Shown here: piece by piece, positions 1-9,530 of the stretch
Layout: every line of letters begins with the position of its first letter
Numbering within the stretch: the first letter of the stretch is position 1
Assembly (NCBI GenBank): GCA_027922465.2
Contig: BQMF02000476.1
Location: forward strand, 62,001-126,000
Length of the DNA stretch: 64,000 bases
From: Turritopsis dohrnii
Taxonomy: Eukaryota > Cnidaria > Hydrozoa > Anthoathecata > Oceaniidae
Direction: 5' to 3'
Position numbers and translations under genes: made by a program
The notes under the pieces: generated by a model
What the model was told of the DNA's origin: nothing
The model's input: the letters and a program-made list of their open reading frames with translations, nothing else
Databases searched by the model: none

Positions 1-230
1 TTACTTTCCAGCATACTTTTCTACTGCAAACACATAAATATCCTTTCTCCTACTCTCTCTAATACTTCTTCGTCACTGAAATTTGTCTGCCATTTTTATA
101 CTGTTCAAGTCAGAAAACTGGTTTCTTAGTTCCCCTGCACTATTTTTCTGATGAATGTGATCAGGGATGTGTGATGTGTGACTTTCTTTACTTTCCAGCA
201 TATTTTCTAATGCAAACATGTACTAAACAT
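1..230. repeat. Degenerate direct repeat of about 35 bp, period about 188 bp
   Basis: The stretch ctttccagcata near base 4 followed by ctgcaaacac recurs near base 190 with a few changes. The spacing suggests a partial tandem duplication or the edge of a dispersed repeat whose remainder lies outside the window. No coding potential is visible. Confidence 0.35.
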
Positions 231-323
231 ACTCCTGCAACACCCGATGTATCATTTACCCAATTTCCCTCACACGGCATGGGTCGACCCGGCACTATGG
301 TACATTCACTCTAGCATGGTGAA

Positions 324-396
324 TCGCCGCCAAAGGGAATTGAACCCCGATCTCTCGCATGAATTACGAGAGTGATAACCACTATACTACGGCGTC
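324..396 (-). tRNA. tRNA-like sequence, probably a tRNA pseudogene or SINE head
   Basis: Read on the minus strand this has a consensus A box (TAGTATAGTGG) and B box (GGTTCAATTCC) at normal spacing, a D-arm like eukaryotic tRNA-Val/Asp and a five-pair anticodon stem. The triplet in the anticodon position reads TTC (Glu), but position 33 is A instead of the near-invariant U. The acceptor stem pairs only with mismatches or a shift, and the T stem is imperfect. It therefore looks like a tRNA-derived repeat or decayed tRNA with an intact internal Pol III promoter. A functional tRNA is less likely. Confidence 0.6.
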
Positions 397-399
397 AGT

Positions 400-1520
400 A
401 CTGTTTTTATGTTGTTGTTGTTGTTTTTTTGCTTATAAAGATTTTGGCAAGGCGTTGGGAATATAAAGTTATTAAATCATAATAAAAAACTTAAGGTAAG
501 TTTACGCAATGAAAAAGATTTGTGCCTATTCTAAATATTTCGTGAAAAACTTGTTCTTTCCAAAGGTATAAAAATGACATTGTATTGGTGAAAATTCGCA
601 AAGTTATTTGTGTTTTAAATTGTTGTTTGTTGTGTTTTAAATTCCCAATTGTGATGTCCCATTTCCAGACCCTACGACGCCGCAAAATGACATCAAAACC
701 AAACGACAAATTTACGATAAAAATGAGACGTCTCAAAGACGTCGAGTGCCCGCTGGGATGTGATAGTGTCATCCACATATCGTTTCCATGGTAAAATATG
801 TTAAAAGTGTGGGAAGTAGAGATCTCTCTTATTCCACCATGAGTAATGGCGATCCCATTGCGACCTCGTCGGTATGGATATAGACAACCCCATTGTAAGT
901 AAAAAGGACATTCTTGGTACATAATACTAATAATTCTTTCATATATCCTTTCTAGAAATGTTGGTGATTATTTCGTTATCATCATAAATTCTTTTGAGTA
1001 TCAAATCTATTGTAAAATCCAGAGGTACGTTAGAAAAAATAACGTAACGTCGAACGATATAAGCTTATATCCTATTGGTGCAGTGATTTCGTTATAACTG
1101 TACAAACTTTGTTAATGACAACGAGGGTGTATGCATGCCGAAATTAGTGGTGGTCATACCATGGAAACCATTCTCCAAGTACAATAAAGAAGAAGATGAG
1201 CCTCTATAGTTAGCTACGTGACGAAGGGTCAGGAGAGATATACGGATGCAATGTTAGAAACCAAACTTTTGGAAACGTTGTGACATACTAAAGTTTTTCT
1301 TCTACGTTTCATTAGAAGCAACTCCATTAAGAATGCCTCTTTCCCATATTACCGCATGAACATATAAACGCTTTCTACATAAATTTCCCTTACCAAGATC
1401 ACTTTCCTGAGGGTAGAAATGTACATGACATATTCTAGCTTATTCCAAGGAATTGACGCGAATTTAACACAAAGGAAATTAACGCGGTCGAGTAACTTTT
1501 ACTTTAAAATTTTTAATGAA
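400..1520. other. Non-coding stretch without a recognised gene
   Basis: A (gtt)n tract lies near 411-426. A 143-codon open frame on the minus strand (922-491) has no recognisable domain and no codon pattern that suggests a gene. A perfect 10-bp palindrome GAGACGTCTC lies near 725. Nothing else could be supported. Confidence 0.5.
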
Positions 1521-1524
1521 ATCA

Positions 1525-1800
1525 TGATGAAACAAGAGCCAGATGGCGCAAAACGGTAGCAGCAATTGTACTTAAAGTTATGAAAAGTTACTACCACAAA
1601 GTTCTTTGAGGCTTGTGTTTTTTATATCTCACTGGTGGAAAACAGGCATATTTCAAAATTATTAGTTAGTGTAAAAAGCGTCTAATCATAAACCACCAGA
1701 AATTAATTTATTAAAGACAAAAGAATTATACATGCGTGATCTGTATATGATTTTTTATAAGAAAATTTTTTGTAAGGCCATGTGTAGAAAAAAAACACGC
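1525..1800 (-). repeat. Dispersed repeat, copy A (inverted copy at 25940-26240)
   Basis: The reverse complement aligns along its length with 25940-26240. Shared anchors include cacgcatgtataattctttt, ttatgattaga, ttttccaccagtgagatat and a block reading gccatctggctcttgttt. Divergence is moderate with small indels. No open frame is shared, so it is a short non-autonomous repeat whose family I cannot name. Confidence 0.7.
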
Positions 1801-1842
1801 GTTTCGAAAAAAAAATATAATGTTTTTGGATTTCTGCGTAAG

Positions 1843-1971
1843 TGTGGGAACGGTGGAGACACGACCGACCACGAGGACTGTATATTGTGAACTAAAAATT
1901 ATATTTTTAAACCACGCTTATATTCTACAATGGCGTCCTACGGGCGGCGGAGGCGGCAAATACATTCCACA
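1843..1971 (-). repeat. 3' LTR of the BEL/Pao element
   Basis: This 129-bp repeat matches 7711-7839 base for base by eye and begins TGT and ends ACA. Read on the minus strand, the purine tract AGAGGGGGAG (1972-1981) sits directly upstream, as expected for a polypurine tract. The 5 bp outside it (gtaag, 1838-1842) match the 5 bp beyond the other LTR (7840-7844), giving the target-site duplication. Confidence 0.95.
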
Positions 1972-2020
1972 CTCCCCCTCTAAATAGTGACAAGTCTAAA
2001 GTAACCTAGAAAAATATGGG

Positions 2021-5000
2021 TCAAGAAATATTCTTTTCGATGGGACATAATAGTTTTGTGGCACGTCTGGTCACGATGACCTTGCCGTTCGAGGTGAGTT
2101 TTAAGTCCACACTTCGGACAAGACCGTCCTTTGAACGATTCAAGTTTCTAACAACGGCAATCTTCCATTGCGACCTCGGTAATTTAGTCTCTTTGATGAG
2201 GACTACGTCGCCAACGTTTACACCGCTAACACCGTTCTTTCGTGCAATGTACGAGTGTTGTTCTCTCAGGGTTGTTATGTATTCGTGCTGAAATTCGTTC
2301 CAAAAGCGTTGAATAAGTTCAGCGATGTTCGACGGAATGTTCGTGACTATTTCCTGTTGTAAAACGTTCAATCTGCGTCCATAGATGAGGTGGTTTGGCG
2401 TCAATACTGTCGTTTCCAGCTGTGACTGCGAATGTTCATTTGCAACCGGGCGATCGTTGAGGAGGCTTTCGATTTCCGCCACTACGGTAACAAGTTCATC
2501 AAGATCTACTCTCGCTTTAAAGAGTACCTTCCTCAAGAGTCGTTTAACAAGTTGTACCATACGTTCATAAAACCCTCCCCACCGGGGCGCAGCAGGGGGG
2601 ATAAAGGACCAGGCAACACCAGTATCTGTAACAAAGTCACGTAATGATTTGATGAACTCTTGGGTCTCTTCACTTTTGAATGTCGAAGCGTTGTCGGAAT
2701 AAATCTTGGTAGGCATACCTCGTCGGCTGACGTAACGTCGGTATCCTTTGATGAATGCAGTGCTTGTATTGTCTGTGACAACTTCAAGATGGATGCCTCT
2801 CGAAACAGTACAGGTGAAGAGACATATCCACGCTTTCTTCATAAGGAAAGTTTCTGCAGTTGAGTCACGGAAATAGAGAGGACCCAAATAGTCCAAACCA
2901 ATGCATTTGAACGGAAAGTCAAAATTGACACGATCAGATGGAAGTGGTGGTGGATCAGGATAGGCGTAAGGTTTAGCAGCAAAGTATCTGCACAAATAAC
3001 AGTTCTTAATCAGCTTCTTGACGAAACTTCTGCCTTGTGGTAGCCAATACTCCGTCCGTAAAAAAGATAACGTTGACTTGAGTCCTTGGTGTTTACATTT
3101 GGTGTGAAAGTCATTTACGATCAATGTAGTGACAGGGTGGTGTCCAAACAAAAGTATAGGGTATCGTTCGTTGTATGATAACGCAACAGCATTGTCAAAC
3201 CGACCCTTACACCGTAGAATCCCTTTTTCATCCAAAAAACAGTTCAGTTGTCTTTTAACGTTCATGTACTTCTCTTCTTTCTGGAAATTAGTTTGTAATT
3301 CCTTTATCCACATGGTTTTGGCTTCATCCAAACAAACAGCAAACAAATCAGGTTCTTCTTCAATTGTCTTTTCCAAGGTGTCATTGCCATCCAGGGCACG
3401 ATGACCATCAAAAGCTTGATCACAACCAGTATCCAATACTTCTTCCATTGATTTTGTAACTTTGTTATTTATTTTTTCATTTTTATCATTTTTAATTATT
3501 TGAATGTTATCTTCTTTCTTCTTTCTTCTCAAGTTGTAAGTTTTCCATTGCCGACTTACTTTAAATTCTGCGGCGTTTGGGTTCAAAACATGTTTTGGCC
3601 GACTTACAGTAGAGTCTGCGGCTTCAGGTTCAATTTCAGTAACAAGATTTGTTGGCCGACTTACGGTATAGTCTGCGGCACCAGTTTTATATTCAGTAAC
3701 ACACATGGTTGGCCGACTTACAGTAGAGTCTGCGGCACCAGTTTCAGGAATTGGCCGACTTACAGTAGAGTCTGCGGCTTTCAATTTTAATTTCTTTATA
3801 AATAACAGAACATATGCTGTCACTTTGATCAATTTTTGGAAAGAACTAAATCTTTCAACCTTGAAGGTGGTGGACAATACATCAACAGTATCGTCTTTGT
3901 TTTCATTTTTTACTAGTAATGTATTAGTTGTGTTCTTGATTTCCAGTACATCACCAGCAGCAGCGGCAGAGTTCAATACACATGGCCATTTATCATCAGG
4001 CAGTTTCAGGAAAGCTGGACCCTCAAACCAAATATTTGTTTTCAATTCTAAGGGGGTGGTCCCTCTTGACACAATGTCCGCGGGATTGTTCTCAGATGAC
4101 ACTAATCTCCAGGATGTAGGCGAAACAAAGCGCAAGATCTTGTCGACTCGGTTCTGAATAAAATTGCTGTATGTTTTAGTGTTTGTGATCCAAAAATACG
4201 CAACAGTACTATCTATCCAGCATGTAGTCGATGAAATGGTACAGTGTGACAAAGCGGTCTCAACAGAATGCACTAGTTCAGCAAGCGTAACTGCACCCAT
4301 TAACTCAAGTCTGGGTATAGTTTGTGGCTTGATCGGTGAAACTCTTGATTTCGAAGCGATAAGTGATACATCAACATCCCCTGATTGTTTGAGAGTTCGC
4401 ATGTAAATGCAAGCGCCATATGCTTTGGTGGAAGCGTCACAGAATCCATGAAGTTGGCGTGATACAACTGGATCATCAGGCTGGATAGGTGAGTAACGAC
4501 GGTTGACATAAATAGCAGGTGAATCGAAGAGTGGTAAGTAAAGTAGTGTCCACTGTTCAAGCAGTTCTGCTGATAACGGTGCGTCCCATTCAACTTTCGA
4601 CACACAGAGTTTTTGGAAAAAACATTTCCATTTCAGGATAATTGGGTTGAGAAGCCCCAAAGGGTCATAGAATGATGCAATAGCGTGCAAAATGTCACGT
4701 TTTGTTGAAGCAGATCGACATTTTTCTGTGATGTTGTGAAGGTTGAAAACGAATTGGTCTTCATGTTTATCCCAAACGATTCCAAGAACTTTATTGTTTT
4801 CAGGAGCGATGTTGTCAATAACACTTTTATCATCATTGGTCATGCGATAAACTTCTGTTTCGAGATCAGGATCATTGGCTTGAAACTTGTAGAGGTTGAA
4901 TGATGCGGCACTGAGATGCTGCTTAGCTTCCAGGAACAATGCTTTTGCTTCTGATGAGGTGTCTGCTCCAGATATGAGATCATCAACAATCAATGAGGAG

Positions 5001-7648
5001 ATGAGCTTGACAATGAAAAGTGAATTTGGATGTTTGTTTATGTGCTCAATGAGAGTGGCTTGCAACAAAAATGGTGATGATGTGACTCCAAAAATGACAC
5101 GACAAAACCGATGGACAGACAGTTCTAACTCATCAAAATCAACATCAGTTCGAAACTCTTTGAACCACAAAAATCTGACATAGTCACGATGAGATGGATG
5201 TAACAAAATTTGATGAAATGCTTTTTCAATATCTGCAACAAACCCAATGTTAAATGAGCGAAACCGAACTAACACATCAAACAATGACTGGGTTAATGAT
5301 GGACCAGAATGGAGACATGAATTCAATGATTGACCGTTTGAGCTAGATGATGATGAGCTAGCATCAAACACAACACGAACTTTGGTAGTTGCCTTGTCCT
5401 CGCGAACAACAGCTTGATGGGGTAAATAATGGACAGGAACAGATGGTTCGACTTCGGGATCAGGAACAACTTCAATAATTCCAGATTCATGTTGTTTGTC
5501 GATTATGTCCTTGTAATCCGAGTACAGCTTCGGGTCATTCTGAAAACGGTTGTGGAGACTACGCAAACGTCTCTTCGCACAATGAAAATTATCGTCAACA
5601 TCAGGAAATTCTTCTTTGAAAGGAAGTTTGACTTGGTAACGGTTGTCGGTAAACTCAAGATTGTTTCTGAACTCCTCCAAAATCAGGTTGTCAGTGGGGG
5701 CATCATCATCAGGATTCTCCCATAAGTTATGGAGGGCATTGAAAGTTTCTTGCTTGCAGGTTGCAGTTGAAGGCTCGAACGAAAGGTTTTCGGTAGTATG
5801 CACAAAGTTAGTGATGCCAGCTATGGTAAGGTGGTTGGATATGCTTGTCTGCCCACTAAGAACGTATCCAAGCGTCGATTCACAAGCAACAGGACCATTG
5901 CCATTCATCGGTTTAACAACTTTCCCCGACATAAAGTTCCAGTAGAAATTGGCTCCGATCAACACGTCTACGTTCATGTCACTACCATCTTTGTTTACGT
6001 CAGCTAAATTCAGTCCCGCAAGGTGAGGTTGCTTTTCCAGGTTACATCCATAATGGCTGCCGGAAATGGGTAAACAAATGTCAGTTTCCAAAGCATCGAC
6101 TAAAATGGACTTGGCGGTTCCTTTCCCTTTAACAAGAAATTTAACACTGTCCAAAACTTTTGACTCTTCCTTTTCTCCAAATGTCTTAATGTTTACATTT
6201 GACTTTTCCATGGTTGGAAGGTTGAGCTTTTTGCGAGCAGCAGGCGTGATGTAAGAAAGTTGTGCTCCGAGGTCAAACAAAATACGAATATTGGATGACT
6301 TTTCTCCTTTCGTGTCAGTAATGACAGCTTGAGCAGTTTGCAGGATTCCAATTGACTTTTGCTTTTTTTGTAATGTCAAGTTTGACGATGTGCCTTCTGG
6401 AAAGCAGACAGCAGCATGATGATTGCCTTCGCACTTGTTGCATTTTATCTTTGAATCGCAATCTTTTGCAAAATGGTTGGTTCGAATACATTTGAAGCAA
6501 CGTCCTTTATTTCCAAGAATTATCAAGCGAGTCTCTTTATCTTGAATGACTTCACATTGGTATGCTAAATGTTTCTCAGAATTGCAAAACACACATGTTT
6601 TCTTGGAAATTTCTTGAGATGGCTTTTGTTTACGTTTTCTCGGATGATGGCGGCGAGCGTTACTATGGTTACCGTTGGTCAGAAATGTTTCTGTTGAAAA
6701 GGGTTGTTTTTCATGTGATTCTTCAGTCGAATTTGAAGCAGATAATCGTTCACGAGCTTCAATTTCGTTGCAAAGGGTTTCAAGCATTTTGTCAATGTCC
6801 CATACTCCACGTCCCATTTGTCTGGACAGGATAAGACTAAGCTCAGCTGGGAATTTCGTGTTCAGGATCGGTATCAACATGGGTCCGTACTCCTTGGACG
6901 AGATGCCTAAGTTCTTAAGGCTACGAATATGAGTTTCTACATGGTCATATGTACGACGAAGGTTGACAGTGTCATCAATGGCTTTGACTGAGCCACCCAA
7001 GCAAAGGGCTTTCATGTGTGATGATATCAGTACCTGAGTATCACCAAAGCGTTTTTCGAGAAGGTCTAAAGCTTCCTTGTAATTATCAGACGTAAGTGTG
7101 TAGCCGGAAACGGTTTCAGCGGCTGTTCCGCGAAGGTACGACTTCAAGTAAGTGAATTTCTGTATGCATGGTAATGTTGTGTTGGAGTCGATGGTACACA
7201 TGAAGGAGTCGTAAAACATTTTCCATTCTAATGGATCCCCAGAAAACGTAGGGATGTCCAGTTTTGGCAACTTTACATTTGTGCTTGCCACAGATGAGGC
7301 TGTCTCTGACAAACCAAGTGATGAGGTAGCGACAGAGGTATTCTTGGCAAGAATTTTCTTCAATTTAACACAGTTTTTCTTAACCAGTGTTTTGAAGCCG
7401 AGATGGGCTTTGACTTGTTTTTCAATAGCTGCTGCATCATCTTCCGAAAGAAGTTCCATAATCTCATCATTAATACCATTAATGTTTTCTAACTCAGTAT
7501 CAAGTATTTCGAGGTAACTTTGCACATCAGTCGTCTCGGTCAAGTTCTCAGATGGCAAAGCATCTATGGCTGCGATGGTGCCATCGTTCAAGGTTTTTCG
7601 AAGTGCTTCGAAAGTAGCAAGTTTCTTCTTAAGTAAACCAGCAGACAT
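2021..7648 (-). CDS. BEL/Pao Gag-Pol polyprotein, 1875 aa
   Basis: One uninterrupted frame carries the whole retrotransposon programme. The N-terminal third is Gag-like (DUF1759-type) and ends in CCHC knuckles: CVFCNSEKHLAYQC near residue 350, then two more. An aspartic protease follows near residue 454 (LFDLGAQLSY), then reverse transcriptase (VADIEKAFHQ near 805, IVDDLISG near 886) and RNase H (GFCDASTKAYG near 1075). The integrase has an H2C2 zinc site near 1500-1556, a core with GLDY, YSDNA and GGFYERM supplying D, D and E, and a C-terminal DUF5641-like tail. Oddities are DLG instead of DSG/DTG in the protease, IVDD instead of YVDD in the RT, and five copies of an AADSTVSRP-type repeat at about residues 1289-1367. 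The start ATG lies about 60 bases inside the primer site. Confidence 0.95.
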   Translation of the reverse strand: MSAGLLKKKLATFEALRKTLNDGTIAAIDALPSENLTETTDVQSYLEILDTELENINGINDEIMELLSEDDAAAIEKQVKAHLGFKTLVKKNCVKLKKILAKNTSVATSSLGLSETASSVASTNVKLPKLDIPTFSGDPLEWKMFYDSFMCTIDSNTTLPCIQKFTYLKSYLRGTAAETVSGYTLTSDNYKEALDLLEKRFGDTQVLISSHMKALCLGGSVKAIDDTVNLRRTYDHVETHIRSLKNLGISSKEYGPMLIPILNTKFPAELSLILSRQMGRGVWDIDKMLETLCNEIEARERLSASNSTEESHEKQPFSTETFLTNGNHSNARRHHPRKRKQKPSQEISKKTCVFCNSEKHLAYQCEVIQDKETRLIILGNKGRCFKCIRTNHFAKDCDSKIKCNKCEGNHHAAVCFPEGTSSNLTLQKKQKSIGILQTAQAVITDTKGEKSSNIRILFDLGAQLSYITPAARKKLNLPTMEKSNVNIKTFGEKEESKVLDSVKFLVKGKGTAKSILVDALETDICLPISGSHYGCNLEKQPHLAGLNLADVNKDGSDMNVDVLIGANFYWNFMSGKVVKPMNGNGPVACESTLGYVLSGQTSISNHLTIAGITNFVHTTENLSFEPSTATCKQETFNALHNLWENPDDDAPTDNLILEEFRNNLEFTDNRYQVKLPFKEEFPDVDDNFHCAKRRLRSLHNRFQNDPKLYSDYKDIIDKQHESGIIEVVPDPEVEPSVPVHYLPHQAVVREDKATTKVRVVFDASSSSSSSNGQSLNSCLHSGPSLTQSLFDVLVRFRSFNIGFVADIEKAFHQILLHPSHRDYVRFLWFKEFRTDVDFDELELSVHRFCRVIFGVTSSPFLLQATLIEHINKHPNSLFIVKLISSLIVDDLISGADTSSEAKALFLEAKQHLSAASFNLYKFQANDPDLETEVYRMTNDDKSVIDNIAPENNKVLGIVWDKHEDQFVFNLHNITEKCRSASTKRDILHAIASFYDPLGLLNPIILKWKCFFQKLCVSKVEWDAPLSAELLEQWTLLYLPLFDSPAIYVNRRYSPIQPDDPVVSRQLHGFCDASTKAYGACIYMRTLKQSGDVDVSLIASKSRVSPIKPQTIPRLELMGAVTLAELVHSVETALSHCTISSTTCWIDSTVAYFWITNTKTYSNFIQNRVDKILRFVSPTSWRLVSSENNPADIVSRGTTPLELKTNIWFEGPAFLKLPDDKWPCVLNSAAAAGDVLEIKNTTNTLLVKNENKDDTVDVLSTTFKVERFSSFQKLIKVTAYVLLFIKKLKLKAADSTVSRPIPETGAADSTVSRPTMCVTEYKTGAADYTVSRPTNLVTEIEPEAADSTVSRPKHVLNPNAAEFKVSRQWKTYNLRRKKKEDNIQIIKNDKNEKINNKVTKSMEEVLDTGCDQAFDGHRALDGNDTLEKTIEEEPDLFAVCLDEAKTMWIKELQTNFQKEEKYMNVKRQLNCFLDEKGILRCKGRFDNAVALSYNERYPILLFGHHPVTTLIVNDFHTKCKHQGLKSTLSFLRTEYWLPQGRSFVKKLIKNCYLCRYFAAKPYAYPDPPPLPSDRVNFDFPFKCIGLDYLGPLYFRDSTAETFLMKKAWICLFTCTVSRGIHLEVVTDNTSTAFIKGYRRYVSRRGMPTKIYSDNASTFKSEETQEFIKSLRDFVTDTGVAWSFIPPAAPRWGGFYERMVQLVKRLLRKVLFKARVDLDELVTVVAEIESLLNDRPVANEHSQSQLETTVLTPNHLIYGRRLNVLQQEIVTNIPSNIAELIQRFWNEFQHEYITTLREQHSYIARKNGVSGVNVGDVVLIKETKLPRSQWKIAVVRNLNRSKDGLVRSVDLKLTSNGKVIVTRRATKLLCPIEKNIS
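3547..3780 (-). repeat. Five in-frame repeats (AADSTVSRP type) in the BEL polyprotein
   Basis: The plus-strand unit ggccgacttacagtagagtc plus gcggc recurs five times at irregular spacing. It encodes (G)AADSTVSRP and variants AADYTVSRP and AAEFKVSRQ, separated by 7-13 variable residues. The repeats sit between RNase H and integrase, a position normally occupied by a linker. They may be a spacer, a protease-site array or a simple replication-slippage expansion. The sequence alone does not decide this. Confidence 0.85.
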
Positions 7649-7710
7649 GGTGATTTAATCAGTTAAAAATCAAAGTTGAAGGTTCAAATCCAGGCAAGGT
7701 GGACCAAAAA

Positions 7711-7839
7711 TGTGGGAACGGTGGAGACACGACCGACCACGAGGACTGTATATTGTGAACTAAAAATTATATTTTTAAACCACGCTTATATTCTACAATG
7801 GCGTCCTACGGGCGGCGGAGGCGGCAAATACATTCCACA
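7711..7839 (-). repeat. 5' LTR of the BEL/Pao element
   Basis: This copy is identical to the LTR at 1843-1971 and is the promoter-bearing copy for the minus-strand element. Its outer flank gtaag (7840-7844) completes the 5-bp target duplication. Confidence 0.95.
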
Positions 7840-7935
7840 GTAAGCAAGAAATACTTTACGATCGTCCGTGTTTTTCTTCGTTTTTGGATTTCTGCGTAAG
7901 CAAGAAATACTTTACGATCGTCCGTGTTTTTCTGT
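7840..7935. repeat. Tandem 53-56-bp repeat used as BEL insertion target
   Basis: The unit tttttggatttctgcgtaag, continued by caagaaatactttacgatcg and a T-rich tail, occurs twice in a row here. Its first part also lies just outside the other LTR (1822-1842). The BEL element therefore inserted into a pre-existing short tandem array. Confidence 0.8.
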
Positions 7936-7937
7936 TT

Positions 7938-9139
7938 TTTTTTTCATCTTACTGTCCAAACCTACGCATATTTGTTTCTTAAATTTCATTGGTTCATAAA
8001 AAAGCCGTCTTAATTGTCATTGGTGCATAATGCCCGATTTCTACGAAAGGGTGCTAATTTAGCCACCTCCACTTAAATAGCGATAGTTTATTGGCTGATT
8101 TTCGCCATGCCATGTGATCGTCCACAAAACGTTTTAAAATGGCAGCGAAAGAACGTGTGTAGTTTGCTAAAAGTTTCTTTGATGGAAATATGGCTTTAAA
8201 AGAAGTTAATACGGCTTATAATTTTATATAAAGAATTGCATTACTGTTGGGAACTTATCATGTTCACAAAATTAAATTACAGTGTGGTTATTCTGTTTTT
8301 TGAAGTTTAAAATATGAAAACAGTGTCAATACATGGTGTGTGGAAGAAAAGGTATTTCTTGTTTTATTTTTGCTCCAAGCCTTTTTAAATATGAAAGGCC
8401 TTCGTGTATTTTGTATGTGTATGCATGTTTGAAGTCAATTTTTAGAAGCTTTTGGATTTTTAAAGCTCAGCTTAGCTTCCTTTCAGCTCCTCCCCCCCCC
8501 CAACATCACCAACATAATGCACTTTATACAGCTATTTATACTATATTTAGTAGCAATTTTTGGATGTATTCTGGCTATATCAGCTTATCTCTTTTCTCCT
8601 TACGTATGTTGTATTTTTTTAACTTTTAGATTAGATATGAGCTTTAATTTCTAAGTAATTATTATTGTGATATTTATATTTTTCATTCTGAGGAGATCAA
8701 TATAGAAACTTTATATATTAGTTTGTGCTGCCCAAACGATATGTTGGTTACCGCCAGTATACACAATCTTTTTATAGGATTCGTTATATTTAATGTGGTT
8801 AAATTAAAGTTTCGTATTGTGTTGATGCACTTTTTTGGAGTACGTGGGTGGCAAATATCCAGTAACAATCATTCAGCTAATTCGTACAAAAATACAGATC
8901 TTCATAAATGATCTCCGCGATAGCATAAAGAAAAGCCCCTTTTTTATGTTATGGTAGGCTGACTTTCTTGACGAACATTGTCAGTCGCATCAATATTTTT
9001 GTTTATTTAATGCTGATGCTTCTCGAGCTGAATGATGTGACTGTCTTAGTTTTGCAGGACTAGTGTGCTAGTGTTGCATTTTTGTGGCATTTTCAGCAGC
9101 AAAGCTTGCAGAAATCCTTCTGCCCGGTAGGGCATCTTG
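7938..9139 (+). mobile_element. Non-autonomous Helitron-like element
   Basis: The first 205 bp (starting tttttcatcttactgtccaa) align closely with the start of the neighbouring Helentron at 9140-9345. The 3' end reads tgcccggtagggcatcttg, with TGCCC/GGGCA able to form a short hairpin. A diverged relative at about 27590-28415 ends in nearly the same sequence (tgcccgttagggcatcttg). No coding frame is supported inside. Shared 5' ends, a 3' hairpin and head-to-tail abutment fit rolling-circle transposons, although the exact termini are inferred. Confidence 0.6.
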
Positions 9140-9530
9140 TTTTTCATCTTACTGTCCAAACCTACGCATATTTGTTTCTCAAATTTCATTGGTTCATAAA
9201 AATGCCGTCTCCATCGTCATTGGTGAGTAATGCCCGACTACCACGAAAGGGTGTTAATTTAGCCACCATAACTTCAACAGAGATAGTTTATTGGCTGGAT
9301 TTTCGCCATACCATGTGACTTTATATTTGCACGCCGTTCGCAAAATGGCCTCTCTTCATGAGTCTCTCAAGCGTGCTGGATGTTTTGTAACTTCGCTGCG
9401 AATTCAAAGCGTACAGATTTGTTCGAAAATCGGATTCAACTTGTTGGTGATAAATATTTATTGTAGAAGGTACATTATTGTATTTGAAACTTTTAAAGGC
9501 TGTATTTGCAAGGTTAACTCTATTTTCAAG

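Larger units (their letters stand above)
1972..7710 (-). mobile_element. Internal region of a BEL/Pao LTR retrotransposon
   Basis: The internal region lies between two identical LTRs and holds one long Gag-Pol frame. Just inside the 5' LTR, after a short T run, the minus strand carries TGG followed by a stretch complementary to a tRNA 3' half. On the plus strand, 7681-7706 reads as a T-arm (GGTTCAAATCC) followed by an acceptor-like end in ACCA, so it is the probable primer-binding site. A purine-rich tract precedes the 3' LTR. Identical LTRs and an intact frame imply a very recent insertion. Confidence 0.93.

Noticed and set aside
491..922. 143-codon minus-strand open frame
   Set aside because: No domain, no convincing composition, and low-complexity surroundings; probably chance.
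1843..7839. Possibility that the BEL element is an endogenous virus with an envelope gene
   Set aside because: No third frame or envelope-like segment exists between integrase and the 3' LTR.
8333..8911. Open frames inside the short Helitron-like element
   Set aside because: Short, hydrophobic by composition, and not conserved in the related fragment at 27590-28415.
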